Shown piece after piece: positions 1 to 11,640 of a stretch of DNA of 64,000 nucleotides. The stretch spans positions 62,001 to 126,000 of the forward strand of contig JAIGNY010003802.1 in NCBI GenBank assembly GCA_020152595.1, written 5' to 3'. The notes under the pieces were generated by a model. It was not told where the DNA came from. It did no database searches and saw nothing but the letters and a program-made list of their open reading frames with translations. How positions within the stretch are numbered: the stretch's first letter is position 1; each line of letters starts with the position of its first letter. Both the position numbers and the translations under genes were made by a program. The stretch comes from Chiridota heheva (taxonomy: Eukaryota; Echinodermata; Holothuroidea; Apodida; Chiridotidae).

Positions 1-1407
1 CAGATAAGCACTTAAGAGTGTGCTTGATTTAAGCTTGGAATCAAAAGTTTTGTTGATGCATTCAATCTGACTTCCAATGGCTATGTGTGAGGAAATGCTT
101 TTTTCCATAAAATCCAGCAATTCAAAGGTTATCAGCAAGAAATCATTAAAATTATGTACACCATCAGTAGACTCCTGGTAACGATATGGCAATAAACAAT
201 GTCCACATTGTTTGACATATATTGAGACTGATTCTACAATACCACGTAGAGTAACTATTTTACCTTTAGAAGTGACAAGAACTGGCTCTGATAGTTGCTG
301 CTTACAAAAATGGCAATGTGTTTCAACAGGAAAAAACTCTTGCGGAAAATCCATTTTTTTCTTCATGCTATCAGCTAAAGGATACAAAACTCTTTTTTTA
401 TCACGTAAATACATTGTCATTTTCTTAATAGTATTCCCATCTTCAGGGGGATAAATCATGTGTTTTAAATTCAGTAGAGTGTCGTTACATGGTTCTTCCT
501 CTTGAAAATGTTGAGTATCAGGTAAAATTTCATCACTTCCATCCGCTGCTACTACAATAACATCTTTATACGATAAAAATGATACATCCCCACCATTCTG
601 TGCAATATACCATATGACCATGGCTTTATGGACACATGACCTCTTTCGTCTACAACAGGCACAATCCAGTCTTTGTTCTTTGGTATCAAATGTTGCAGTG
701 CACCGTTTCAATTTTGCGTAATCATGGACATAACCATCAAAAAGAGAAAAGTGATGGTACCTGTCATTCCCATCACAAGGGTACTGGATGACTGCTTGTT
801 TGTGTACCTTGGTAGCTTTGTTTCTTAACTTCATTACCTCCTTCATTCTTTCTGTCGTTAAAATTTTGTAGGGGCCTGTTTCTGATAAATCATTTAGCAC
901 ATCATCCTGTAGTTGAATTTCTGCTGGCTCTGGATCACACTTGGAAGCTATGGACAGATGATAGCATTCAAATGACCTAAAACAAGATCTCCCTGCAATG
1001 TCTGCAGCGTTGATGCATTCTTTTTGTTCGCACAGAAGTACTTGCTCCTGCACCCCACAAATCTTCTTCTGTACATGGCATGGATAGTTCACTCCTCTTG
1101 GGGCTTTAAGAACAAAGTATACACCCTCAGCACTATCCACACAGATACCAAACTTTTTGAATTCAATGCTGTGAATGTTCTTGTGGTGTCTGAGTAAACT
1201 ATTACGTTGCATTTGCAAGCCACATATTTCACAGGAGACAGTGTCGTCAACGCGCTTTCGTATCTTCAAATTCATAGCAGGCACTCTTTCCTCATTCTCC
1301 ACTGGTCCTTCATCTTCTGATATCTCATCTGGAACTAACACATCCTCATCTTCTGTCTGGCCCATTCTGTCCTCCTCTTTAACCTCTTGTTGGCACACAC
1401 TCACCAT
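1..1407 (-). CDS. C2H2/SWIM-like/CxxC-cluster protein, partial (3' end beyond window)
   Basis: Reading the minus strand from an ATG at 1407, with an in-frame TAA two codons upstream, gives 469 codons without a stop up to the window edge. The N-terminus (residues 1-45) is acidic. A C2H2 finger follows (C59, C62, H75, H79). A SWIM-like cluster has C249-x-C251-x6-C258-x-H260. Two CxxC pairs (C365/C368 and C401/C404) precede an HNFND-type segment at 418-422. This order recalls the cysteine clusters (CxC5-like) found with KDZ-family transposases, but that is an inference from pattern only. No catalytic domain is inside the window; it would lie off the left edge. The length and finger spacing make chance very unlikely. 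It may be a domesticated or live transposon protein rather than a conserved host gene. Confidence 0.7.
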   Translation of the reverse strand, partial: MVSVCQQEVKEEDRMGQTEDEDVLVPDEISEDEGPVENEERVPAMNLKIRKRVDDTVSCEICGLQMQRNSLLRHHKNIHSIEFKKFGICVDSAEGVYFVLKAPRGVNYPCHVQKKICGVQEQVLLCEQKECINAADIAGRSCFRSFECYHLSIASKCDPEPAEIQLQDDVLNDLSETGPYKILTTERMKEVMKLRNKATKVHKQAVIQYPCDGNDRYHHFSLFDGYVHDYAKLKRCTATFDTKEQRLDCACCRRKRSCVHKAMVIWYIAQNGGDVSFLSYKDVIVVAADGSDEILPDTQHFQEEEPCNDTLLNLKHMIYPPEDGNTIKKMTMYLRDKKRVLYPLADSMKKKMDFPQEFFPVETHCHFCKQQLSEPVLVTSKGKIVTLRGIVESVSIYVKQCGHCLLPYRYQESTDGVHNFNDFLLITFELLDFMEKSISSHIAIGSQIECINKTFDSKLKSSTLLSAYL

Positions 1408-1735
1408 TTCTTACTACTTATATATGACAAGGATGGAAATCCCTTCATCTTCCAACACTTCACAAGATGAGATTAGAAGTCAATTTTCCTGTGAAGTGTT
1501 CTGTCACACACAAAACAGTGATAATGTGATGCTAACGAATATGATGTGCAATCCCTTTTACAAGGGAGACAATGTATACCATTAAAGCTCACCTAACTGG
1601 TGCTTTTCAATGGGAAACTTTGTGTCTATTCATCCTAAGACCTTCTTTGCACAGAGGAGGCATTCTTCATCATCCACAATAATGTCGTCTTCTTTGAGAA
1701 CCGTAGATCCTGTGAAAAAAATATTGAACACTCTT
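1408..1735 (-). pseudogene. Degraded zinc-finger coding segment upstream of the 469-codon ORF
   Basis: Minus-strand coding traces continue upstream of the intact ORF but in other frames and with stops. One piece (about 1430-1580) carries a CxxC and a second CxxC..H..C finger-like pattern, interrupted by a TAA at about 1478. Another (about 1640-1705) has an acidic stretch followed by CLLC. A possible splice acceptor (TTTTTTTCACAG) lies at 1711-1722. Either this is an earlier exon of the neighbouring gene broken by mutation, or part of an older gene copy. Low certainty on exact borders. Confidence 0.35.
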
Positions 1736-1819
1736 GCAGGAATTATTCATATTTATTCTAATTAGATCATTTGATACTGTATTTAATATAAATAATCCAA
1801 AATATGCAAACTATTCTTA

Positions 1820-4141
1820 CAAATTATGGAAAGGACCATTAATCAGAGACTAAACTGGTTTCTTGAGACCAACAGAATCCTCTCCCCTGACCAAAGCGGC
1901 TTCCGTTACCCTAGACCAGTTAATTACGCTCGACACCGCTATCCGGGAATCCTTTGCAAAAAAGGAACACCTCATATCTTTTTACCTTGAGAAAGCTTTT
2001 GACACTACTTTGAAATACAGCATTACCCGCAAACTTCACACCATCGGCCTTTAGAGGCCAACTCCCCATCTTTATTCAAAACTTCCCCTCATCCAGGCGG
2101 TTCCAAGTTCGTATTGGCCACACCCTCTCCAACCCGTACCCCCAAGAAGAGGGCGTCCCCCAAGGCAGCATCCTCTCTCCCACTCTCTTCAACCTGAGCA
2201 TCAATGACATCGCAGATAACCTTGGCCCCAACATCAAACGTACCTTATATGTGGATGACTTCACCATCTTCTTCTCCCCCCCTAGCTTTCCTATTATTGA
2301 AAGTAGGCTCCAAACCAGCCTCGACCTGCTGCAAGACTGGAGCAACAAAAACGGTTTTAAATTCTCCAAAGACAAGACTAGTCTGCATGCACTTTTGTCA
2401 TTTCAACAACCTCTACCCCAACCCAAACTTTGTGCTCAATGGTAATCGCATCCCAAAAGTTGAACACACAAAGTTTCTGGGTCTAACTCTAGACCCTAAG
2501 CTTACCTACAAGCAACACATCACCAACCTGAAACTGAAATGCAACAGCCCCCTCAACATCCTCAGACTTCTCTCCAACACCACTTGGGGTGCAAACCGCT
2601 TTGCTCTCCTCAAAATTTTCAGGTTCACCATTCGTGCCAAGCCTGACTACGGCAATATTGTCTACTGTGTCGCTCACAACTCATACCTCAACCACATCAA
2701 CACTATCCAAAATGAAGCCCTCAGGCTTTGTCTAGGTGCTTTCAGGACCTCCCCAATCACCAGCCTTCATGTTGAAGCCAACGAACCCCCGTTTCTACTT
2801 AGATGTAGAAAGCTTAGCCTATCCTATGCTTTTAGGGCCCTCACCAACACCCAGAACCCTGTTTACAACCTCATTAGATACCCCAATTTCTCCACCCTCT
2901 TTGATAGGACTAAAACCCTATCCCCTCTCTTCAGCTTATGCATTAAATCAGACCTCTTCCATCTCGGCATCAGCCCCACCACTCTCGGCACCTTCTCCTG
3001 GCCCACTTTTCCTTCTTGGGCCACCCCCTCCCTTCTGTCCACCTGGGCCTCTCCACTCATCACAAAGCTCAAACCCATTCTAACCTCTTCATCAATCTCC
3101 ACAACCAAGTCAAAGACCAACTCTCAAATTACACCTCCATCTATACTGATGGGTCCAAGGAGGGCAACAAGACAGCTGCTGCTGCGGTCATCCAAGACAT
3201 CACCCTCAGTAGCAGACACTCTGACTACTCATCCATCTTTTCAGCCGAGGCTAAGGCCATTCTCCTTGCCCTCAATTTTATTAAGTACTCCCTGCTCAGC
3301 CACTTTGTTATTTTCTCTGACTCAAAGGCTGTTCTTACTTCTTTACTCAACCTTAATTGGAATAACCTCACATGCCACCTCCTCCGCAAACTCCTTTCTC
3401 CCACCCTCTGCAGGAAAAGTATTCTTTTCTGCTGGATACCCAGCCATGTTGGCATCCCAGGTAATGACAGGGCTGATGCAGCCGCTAAGCTTGCCCTCAC
3501 CTACCTCCCTGCCCCTTTTCCCAAAACCCTCTCTGACATCAAATCGCTTATCGCTTCCCTTGTTTGGGACCGCTGGCAAACCTCATGGAAGTCCCAAATT
3601 GATAACAAACTCCATGTCATCCAGCCCACAATTCTGATCAAAGCCACCATCAACAACCTCTCTCGTATTGACAACGTTCATATTGCTCATCTTAGAATTG
3701 GTCACACTCATCTCACCCACTCCCACCTCCTTATTGGCTCCCCCTAACCCCTCTGCAACAATTGCCATTGCACCCTCACAATCCATCACGTTCTCCTTGC
3801 TTGCCCCCTGTACAACCTTCCCAGAGCTTCCCTCACTCCCTACAACTCAATTGCTGAGTTCTTCCAGAAAAATCCTCCGGATAAAATTATCTCCTTCCTT
3901 CATCATGCCTCCCTCTACGACCATATTTAATTCTCCTGTTCCACCCCCTCTCTACTTTGTTTTTGTTTCAACCATGCACCTTCCCCTCATGATCACAGCT
4001 TTCTGACCTTTTGCCCTTAAATTTCTCTCTTTCTCCCCTGTTTCCTTTACTCCCTACCTCTAGAATGATCTGACCTCTCAGGCAAAATTTGACCTTAGTT
4101 GTTGTGGTGCCGTTAAGCCATCATCAAACAAACAAACACTA
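1820..4141 (+). mobile_element. I-like (RNase H-bearing) LINE, 5'-truncated and inactive
   Basis: Plus-strand remnants of one reverse transcriptase are spread over three frames. The RT palm motifs are readable: QSGFR near 1895, a motif A AFDTT near 1995, GVPQGSILSP near 2150 and YVDD near 2250. A thumb region with GAFRTSP near 2740 follows. Then comes an RNase H domain (TDGS near 3145, AEAKA near 3245, SDSKA near 3320, WIPSHVG..NDRAD near 3435-3475) and a terminal CxxC..H..C cluster (about 3755-3810). Frameshifts at about 1910, 2053, 2385 and 3020 and a stop at 3745-3747 make it dead. The CAAACAAACAAAC tail at 4126-4139 marks the 3' end. RNase H places it in the I/R1-like lineages rather than L2 or CR1. 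No endonuclease is left, so the 5' half is missing. Confidence 0.9.
3016..3747 (+). pseudogene. RNase H domain fragment of the LINE
   Basis: This 243-codon segment holds the RNase H fold of the surrounding LINE. The acidic residues are visible in TDGS, the E of AEAKA, the D of SDSKA and the D of NDRAD, so the catalytic set is complete even though the polyprotein frame is broken on both sides. The stop at 3745 cuts off the C-terminal zinc-binding cluster, which resumes in the same frame until about 3930. Confidence 0.85.
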
Positions 4142-4690
4142 GATATAAGTTTTTACTTAGTACTACTGGTTATGTTCTTACTTATAGTACCACTGGATAT
4201 TATTCTTACTAAGTACCACTGGATATATGTTCTTACTAAGTACCACTAGATAGATATATGTTCTTACTTAGTACCACTGGTTATGTTCTTACTAAGTACC
4301 ACTAGATATAAGTTCTTACTTAGTACCACTGGTTATGTTCTTACTTATAGTACCACTGGTTTATACTTTACCATTCTTACTAAGTACCACTGGATGGTTA
4401 TGTTCTTATTTTCTGGTTATGTTCTTATAGTACCACTGTTACCACTTGGTTTTTTTACTGTTCTTACTGGTTATGTTCTTACTAAGTACCACTGGTTTAT
4501 ATTCTTACTAAGTACCACTGGTTACTGGTTATGTTCTTATTTAGTACCACTGGTTATGTTCTTACTTAGTACCACTGGTTATGTTCTTACTTAGTACCAC
4601 TGGTTATGTTCTTACTTAGTACCACTGGATATATGTTTTTACTTAGTACCACTGGTATACTAAGTACCACTGGATTTATGTTCTTACTCA
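4140..4690 (+). repeat. Minisatellite, about 25-bp unit (TTCTTACTTAGTACCACTGG)
   Basis: About twenty degenerate copies of a unit containing TAGTACCACTGG and TTATGTTCTTACT run head to tail directly after the LINE tail. Unit length varies by internal loss and gain of short words. The open frames inside are by-products of the repeat. Confidence 0.9.
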
Positions 4691-4699
4691 GGACCCATG

Positions 4700-5860
4700 G
4701 GTACATATCATTGTCATCAACCTACAGTTGCTGTCCAACCAGGGATATGTTGCTAAAGTAACATATCCTTGATCCAACTTAGCTGTAATATCTACAAGTG
4801 CAGCAAGTTGCTATCTTAATTAAAATCTACCTGCTCCAAATGGAGTTTGTGTGAGAGATTGTTCAAGAATAGCTTTGGATCTATCCTTGGTTTACATACA
4901 TAACTCACCCTTAAAGGTATGTGGACAGGTAGAAAGAGCATCCTACATTCTACTAGTGTAGTAGTCGTTGAATGCGCTTTGCACGCACACACCATTTTAA
5001 ATTTCCCCTAAAGACAAAAGTTTGGGGCCCAACAGCCCTACTGTACATATTAGACTTGTTAATACTTAGAAGGCCTTTACCTCTGCCTATCTTTGTTTTC
5101 CCAGCTTATAATTTGTAAAAACTTGTAATTTTGTAATAAAAAAGAATATCCCAGTACACAGCCCCATATATTGATTGATTTTTAAATGTCTTACAAGGAA
5201 ATTCTAAACTAACCTTGATAGTTTTGTTATCAGAAGTTGTCACATGTTTCTTGTTTTAAGTTCGACCTCAACATTCTCAATCAGTTTCTCTTCCCAAATC
5301 TTTGTCTGCTACCGCATTTGGACATACCCCCTGCATTTTAAGGCATATATGTTTTGAAGTTGTTCTGCCTTCCATTATGACATCCTGATGAGTCCATTCC
5401 TGGCCATTTTGTGAAGCCTGTCCTGACTTAATGTACCTTGTGATTAAATATAATTTTTATATTGTGAATTTCTATTCAATTAAATCTTGGTAAAATATTA
5501 TTCCCATTGCTTGAAGGAACTGTAATATGTAATGAAAGAGTCATCTTGTGGTGTGTTGCATGTGTGACACAGTGCAGATCTTTGGAGACCTGATGTGTTT
5601 GCAGGCGTTGTTTTGGTGTCTACATTTGTGATGGTCAGGAAATAGCCTCAGTGAAAATATGCATTTGTTGCACCCATTTTGTGATGCTTGCAAGTATTTG
5701 GAGAGAGAATGGTCCCAAATTCCCAAAGTATATCTAGATTATGCAGGTGTTTTATTGTAAAACAGTCAAATGAAACCAAAAAGCAAGCATGGACTGATGT
5801 TTCTCTCATGCTTCTAAAAATTAAACCAGGCATCGCAAACAATACAAATTCCCTTGCTTC
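4700..5860. other. No gene recognised
   Basis: Unique-looking AT-rich sequence. TTAAAGGTATGTGG at about 4911 resembles the end of the TTAA-type MITEs seen elsewhere in the window, but no partner end was found. No coding signal was seen. Confidence 0.5.
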
Positions 5861-5871
5861 TAAAAAACACA

Positions 5872-6600
5872 CCTTTCACCCTCTGTTCCACATGCCATCC
5901 CACCCTCTGTTCCACATGCTATCCCACCCTCTATCCCACATTCCATTCCACCCTCTGTTCCACATGCCATTCCACCCCTGTTACACATGCCTTCCTAACC
6001 TACATCCCACCTGACAGGAAATCATACATGAAATTCAGATATCTTTCCACCACATAATCCATATGCCATCACACCTAAAATCAAGGTGACATCCCACCAC
6101 ATGTTTTCCTTCATGTACCACTTGCCACCCCACCCTGTCCCACCCATTTTATCTTATCCCACATGTCAACACACACGGAAACCAGATAACATCCCATACT
6201 AAGCCACTGTGTCCCCACATAATATGCCACCCTGTCCCACATGCCATCTCTCCATGTTCCAATGCCATCTCTCCCTGTTGCAACGCCATCCTACCTTGTC
6301 CATCATGCCATTCTGTCTTGTATGCATGCCATCCTGTCCTGTCCCCTATGTCATCTCACCCTGCCCAAATGCCATGACACTCTGTTCCACAGGTCATCCC
6401 ACCCTGTCCTGCATGCCATGCCACCCTGTCCCACCAGCCATGTTACCCTGTCCCACCAGCCATGTTACTCTGTCCCACATGCCATTACACCCTGTCCCAC
6501 ATGCCATTACACCCTTTCCAACATCCCATTCCACCCTGTCACACATTTTATCCCATCCTGCCCCCCATGCCATCCCACCCTTATCCCAGTTCCTACATCT
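5872..6600 (+). repeat. Minisatellite, unit about 19-24 bp (CCCACATGCCATCCCACCCT)
   Basis: Roughly thirty degenerate copies of a C-rich word built on CCACATGCCAT and CCACCCTGT. The same word family recurs in two opposite-facing blocks at 20560-21012 and 21130-21895, so it is an interspersed minisatellite family. The open frames on both strands follow from the repeat. Confidence 0.85.
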
Positions 6601-6689
6601 ACCAAGCATTATGCCATATATCACCCAACATTTATTTCTCTAACAATCATCCCTCACCTCTTCAGCCAACCACTCACCTTTCACCCCCA

Positions 6690-6895
6690 CTCAACTACCA
6701 TTCCCTATTCCCCTACCACTCCTCATTCACCAACCATCCCTCATTCACCTACCATCCCTCATTCACCTACCATTCCCCATTCACCTACCATTTTAATTAA
6801 AATCCTCATTCATGAAGAAAAAAGGTTTTCACCTACCATGTTTCATTCACCTACCATGTTTCTTCAATCCTAACATTCACCTAATTCCCCATTCA
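6690..6895 (+). repeat. Minisatellite, CATTCACCTACCAT unit
   Basis: About ten copies of a 15-18-bp unit, CATTCACCTACCAT plus a variable CCC or TTT end. It follows the previous minisatellite after a short unique gap. Confidence 0.85.
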
Positions 6896-6899
6896 CTTA

Positions 6900-8160
6900 C
6901 CATTTTTTAAAAATCAGCATTTTCCTTCTAAAATGTTTTGGCATATTTTCCTTCTAAAAAAAAGGCATGCACTTGTCCTCTTTGAAAAAGCATTCTCCAA
7001 ACTTTTGAGAAAAGTAGGGGGAGGGGGGAACATTCCCCCTGTGCCTGTGCTCCCCCTCCCTGGTTCTGCCGCCTATGGTCAATTATCTCCTGTGGAATAT
7101 TAAACCACCTCCTGTGCAAAAAATCTGTTTGTGAAAAGATAATTTATGTGAGAATTAGAAAACTATATAAACCCAATGCATTAGGTGATTTATTTCAACT
7201 GTAAATATAAATTTCAAATTAATAGATGGTACCACTTATATCAATAATATTGCTTTATAGCAAGTGTTCCAAAAAGTAAATTTGTACTTTGGTCATTAAA
7301 CAAGTGCATTTGAGCAAAGTGGCAGCCTGCAGGTGTCGACTTTAAACATGCAAATCTTTCTGTCATGAAAGGAAAAAGAAGAATGTGAATCTTGCCTTTA
7401 AAGGAACTTAAACAATGGATGCTTAATAGCCTGAATAAAACTGAAAACAATTATTGTAAGACCTTGGAAGAAACCAAGTAGAAGATAATCGTGAAGTGTT
7501 TAGAATGCAAATGGCGGTACAGATCAAAAGTGAGTGTTGTGAGAAAGAAACTTTAAAATGGTGGACCTAGGATTTTTGTAGCCTGAGATTGCATTGAGTC
7601 AAATATGGGAAATGAACTCCCTAAAAATATTAGGTGTGTTAAAATTGTCAAGGTTGGAGATATGCATTTACATAGTGCTAAAATTCTAGTTAGTAATGTC
7701 ATTCTTTCAATGTCTCTTTCAATCATTGTCCTTTGTATTCATGTTGCACTTTTGCAACATTTCCCCTTCACAATTTTGCTGTCAATGTGGATGGCTCATT
7801 CCCTTTTATGCAGTGATCTTTACTTCTAAAACTTGTTCTAGACAAGGCAAACTTGAGGTTGGTGAGAGCTATGCAGTTTCCATGACTGCAAAAGTCATTG
7901 AAAATCAAACCGTGAGAAACAGGTACAAGATGCACTAAAGTAAACAAGTGGTCACATGACGGGATGCAGTCTGGAGACTGCAAACAAGATGTAAACTTAT
8001 AACCTAGTTGAAGGATGAGTTAAGAACTTAAGTAGCAATAGATAAAGAGGTCCCTGTTCTGCAAACAAGATGATAAAGGATGATAAGACTCGTCCCAGAA
8101 ACTAAAATAATGACAAATGGTCACTTCCCAGTTACAAATAACAGGCTAATTAAAAGGCAC
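6900..8160. other. No gene recognised
   Basis: Low-complexity and AT-rich sequence. Only short open frames without recognisable motifs are present on either strand. Confidence 0.5.
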
Positions 8161-8605
8161 TATTTTCCACTTCCTCACATCTCTAATGATGTCATCTTCT
8201 GCTTCATTGTCACTCTCTAGGTTGTCACCACTTGCATCTCCTGCTTCAGTGATTTCATCTGTAAATTTGATCACTTTCTTAGTTTTCTCCATTGTGCTGT
8301 GCTTAGTGCACGATCAGATTCCATTTCACAGTTTAAGTCTGGCAACACATCACAAGAGTCCCCACTTTGCTCTTTTAATCCCATCTCAACTATCCCTTGT
8401 ATCTTTTTATGCAGGTCTGGTGCACTGTCTGATTCAAAGTCACTGTTGTATAAAGGTTAAGAGCCACCACCCTGTTTTATTTCTCTGTAAAGATCTTATT
8501 TCTCATGTAGGTCTGATTGATTGTCAGATTCTGTTTCACTGGCACAGGATGGGGTACACAGACTCTACTGCTGAAATTGTATCCCTATGGGATTCCATCT
8601 CTTGA
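8160..8605 (-). pseudogene. Acidic coding fragment (unrecognised)
   Basis: Antisense to a plus-strand open frame, the minus strand carries short pieces rich in Ser, Asp and Glu: two copies of an ESDSA/SDLHEK-like word, and a 44-codon frame from about 8302 ending in an acidic run then RKWK. Frameshifts and stops separate them. It looks like a decayed exon or transposon N-terminus. It lies just downstream (in minus orientation) of the gag-only element and might once have belonged to it, but nothing proves that. Confidence 0.25.
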
Positions 8606-8731
8606 ATTGCAGCGGGTCAAAATTTATACCTAGAGCCACAATGTCATCTTGTACATGCTCCAGAAATGTCCATGTCAGGTCTCTCGTTTCCAGATTTTGC
8701 ATGTTCCTATGCTTCAGATGTTACTAACTAA

Positions 8732-9310
8732 TAAAACAAAGTAGCTTTGAGGGTACGAACCTCGGGCACAGAAGACACAGAAACAAGAGAAATACTGTTC
8801 ACGAATCTATTGCAAACAAAAACAGCTTCGTCCCAATATTTACAGCTTAATGTAAACACAAAGAAAATGGTCGGAAAATAGACACAGGATGTCAATATCA
8901 ATATTTCCAAAACAACAAAATTGGCTCTCCAGACCAAGAAATAGAATAAGGTAATTTCACAGTGCAGGAAGACACCTTTTCTAGGTCACAGTCAAATGGC
9001 AAAGGCACAACAAAAGAACATTGACCACTGCAATTACCACATACCCACGCTGGGGTAGAGCACTTAGCAGATGTACCTTATCTAAGGACTATGTACGATA
9101 TCACACCTGGTGAAGTCATTTCCCTTCATATGTAACATCAATCAAAGTGGTAGCTATGTAGAAAATAAGCAAAGATCACTAAAAAAAAAGAAGGAATTTT
9201 CCCTAAACCTGATTTTTACTATAAGGGCTACATTACCTAATGCTCCAGAATGTGAGGAAGAGGAAATGAGTCATCCCTGGACAGTAAACCATACTCCAGC
9301 TGTTGATGAG
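8732..9310 (-). repeat. Downstream terminal repeat of the gag-only element
   Basis: It matches 10568-11135 over its whole length with scattered substitutions and small indels. It includes the last codons and stop of gag, so the gag frame runs into the repeat. Confidence 0.75.
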
Positions 9311-10243
9311 TTCTGGGTTTCCTGGTTCTGGGAACTAGGATGGGTGGAAGGACAATTGTTACGATAGTGCCCCTTCTGGTGACACTTGAAGCAGGTCACT
9401 TCAGACATGGGCTTTCGCTGTCTCGGTCAGTTCTGAGCTGCCGTCAATTCTTCCACAGCTGTCCGCAATGCTGCCACCTCGTCAGCTATTGATCGCAGTG
9501 AGGTCATCTCTTCTCGCAGCTGTGTAACTTCTGCAGTGAGTCGGGCTTGTTCATCTGAGAATTTAGTAATTGCAGAATACACTGGCAAGGCTGCCACCTC
9601 ATCTACTACTGTCTCCCGTATACGGGCTCTGCATGCCAGTTAATCTGGCTCCTGAAAGAGAAGCATAACCTCTTGTCTCATGTCATCCAAAGTATTGCTG
9701 GCAGTTGCTAAGTGGATCCGGCATAGTTCCTGACGGACCCAAGCCTCACTATTCCCTGACAGAACTGGTTCCGTAGAGCACTATCTCGCAACTGCTTTGG
9801 TGCCTCCACATCTTCGGATAAGGGCACCCTCCAACTTTCCATAAAGCTTCTTCACTGCTCGGCTAAAGTCCGAGAGGGTTTCGTCTTCCTCCTGCATGCG
9901 ACTGTGGAAGGCACTACTTAGAGACTACACTGTTAGGGTTTGTTCCACTTCGTTTAACTTTTCCCTCTTTTCTTTTGGCATGCACAGCACCTCTTCTTTC
10001 ACTGGTCCTACGAGATGCTCAATCAAGATTCGTTCTTTCTCTTTCTCCTCCAAGTTGTATGGAGACACAACCTCCCTGAACTCGTCCAGCCACTCTGACA
10101 ATGATAGATCTCCACTGCGCCTGGGACTACCCCTAAATTTTTTTAAGCTTACCCAGGGGAATTCCCTGCATGCTCATGGCCCACCTCAAACACTGATTCA
10201 TCATTTCAAGATTAACAGACATTTCCTGCTCTGGATTAGACAT
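9271..10243 (-). pseudogene. Retroelement gag with CCHC zinc knuckle, disrupted
   Basis: The frame starts at an ATG at 10243 and can be followed to a TGA at 9271-9273. It includes a capsid-like segment (SLSEWLDEFREVVSPY near 10100, a helical EEKEKERILIEHL segment, and a DETLSDFSRAVKKL segment near 9880). A coiled-coil-like stretch rich in E, A and L follows. The zinc knuckle C-x2-C-x4-H-x4-C lies at 9352-9393. At least four stops or frameshifts break it (about 10138, 9930, 9770 and 9640, plus one just before the knuckle). The capsid and knuckle order is that of Ty3/gypsy-like gag. It is not expressed as an intact protein. Confidence 0.8.
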
Positions 10244-10567
10244 CGTGGAAGGAGAGGATCACATTGACAAAGACTTAAGTTCCCAAAATACTTATAACAA
10301 GGTTAATAATATATAACACAGCTACACGGGCTATAAGCTAGAACAAGTTTAAACTCCAGTGGCTATGCTAAGACCATAAGTTCCTTACGACTGAAAATTT
10401 CCTTAGAATATTATTAGTTGCCACTGATATGTGTTATTTTCTAATTATCCTATAACATAAACTGTCAATCAATCCCTTGGTTGGAAGCTGTTTCTTCTTC
10501 ACCCGGGTAGTGGTCTTCTGGCACAGACGTCGTAGTTGTCTCACAGCAATCCCACTTCTAAGACCAG

Positions 10568-11135
10568 TAAAACGAAGTAGCTTTGAGGGTACGAGCCTTG
10601 GGACACAGAAGACACAGAAAAAAGAGAAGTACTGTTCACGAATCTATTGCAAACAAAAACAGCTTCATCCCAATATTTACAGCTTGATGTACACAAAGAA
10701 AGTGTTCGGGAAATAGACACTGGACATCAACATCAATATTTCCAAAACAACAAAATTGGCTCTCCAGGCCAAGCGTAGAATAAGGAAATTTCACAGTGCA
10801 GGAAGACGCCTTTTTTAGGTCACAGTCAAATGGCAAAGGCACAACAAAAGAACATTGACCACTCCAAATTACCACATACCCACGCTAGGGTGATGCACTT
10901 AGCGGATGTACCTTATCTAAGGACTGTGTACGATATCACACCTGGTGAAGTCATTTCCCTTCATATGTAACATCAATCAAAGTGGTAGCTATGTAGATAA
11001 TAAGCAAAGATCACTAAAAAAAGGTGGAGTATTCCCTAAACCTGATTCTTACTATAAGGGCTACATTACCCAATGCTCCTGTAACAGGAAATGAGTCATC
11101 TCTGGACATTAAACTATACTCCAGCTGTTGATGAG
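10568..11135 (-). repeat. Upstream terminal repeat of the gag-only element
   Basis: Direct copy of 8732-9310. Minus-strand order is this repeat, then the primer-site-like word, then gag. Confidence 0.75.
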
Positions 11136-11139
11136 GGTA

Positions 11140-11640
11140 AACAAAGGGTCTCTTCACTGAAAGTAAGGGGGCAAATATGAGGGCAGCAACTCTTAATTGA
11201 TAAAAGGTAGAAATTTCACTTCCCTACACTTACATTTGTGTTCAGGAGTTCTTTGGTTCCATCCAAGGAAGATTCTTAAGATCGTAATTATAAAGAATTT
11301 CTTAGCCTTGTTTTATATCTAAAGTACTAAATATACTATATAATATACTAAAGTTACCACAATCAAGTACCACCATTTTAGAGTTGATTTCACTTTTATT
11401 GCCATGATTAACCAATTTTCCTCCCCTTTGTCCTTTTCACTCATATCCCACAGGCTCTATTGTTGCATTAATACACATTTTCGTTCCACTCCAATTAAAA
11501 AAGAATTAAAACCCTGATAAATGAGTGATCTCCCTCTTTATGACATAAGTTCTCCATCATATTGTAGGAATGTGCCGTTGTAAATGTTTTTTGTTGCTAA
11601 AACTCCTCAACCTTTTCCTTCAATGTCTTGCACAGTAAAG
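11140..11640. other. No gene recognised
   Basis: AT-rich sequence between the gag-only element and a second retroelement fragment. No coding or repeat structure was seen. Confidence 0.4.

Larger units (their letters stand above)
8732..11135 (-). mobile_element. Gag-only LTR-type retroelement (TR-GAG-like)
   Basis: Two direct repeats of about 570-580 bp (8732-9310 and 10568-11135), roughly 90% identical by eye, flank a single decayed gag frame on the minus strand. Immediately inside the upstream repeat, minus-strand TGGTCTTAGAAGTGGG (about 10566-10551) sits where a tRNA primer-binding site should be. No protease, RT or integrase is present between the repeats. This is the pattern of a non-autonomous LTR element carrying only gag. 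Clear TG...CA ends and a target duplication were not found, so an ordinary segmental duplication around a gag fragment remains possible. Confidence 0.65.

Noticed and set aside
5872..6600. Pro/His/Cys-rich open frames on both strands
   Set aside because: They are translations of a minisatellite.
8186..8605. 139-codon plus-strand frame with hydrophobic stretches
   Set aside because: The opposite strand shows acidic coding-like words; the plus frame looks like their shadow and has no recognisable domain.
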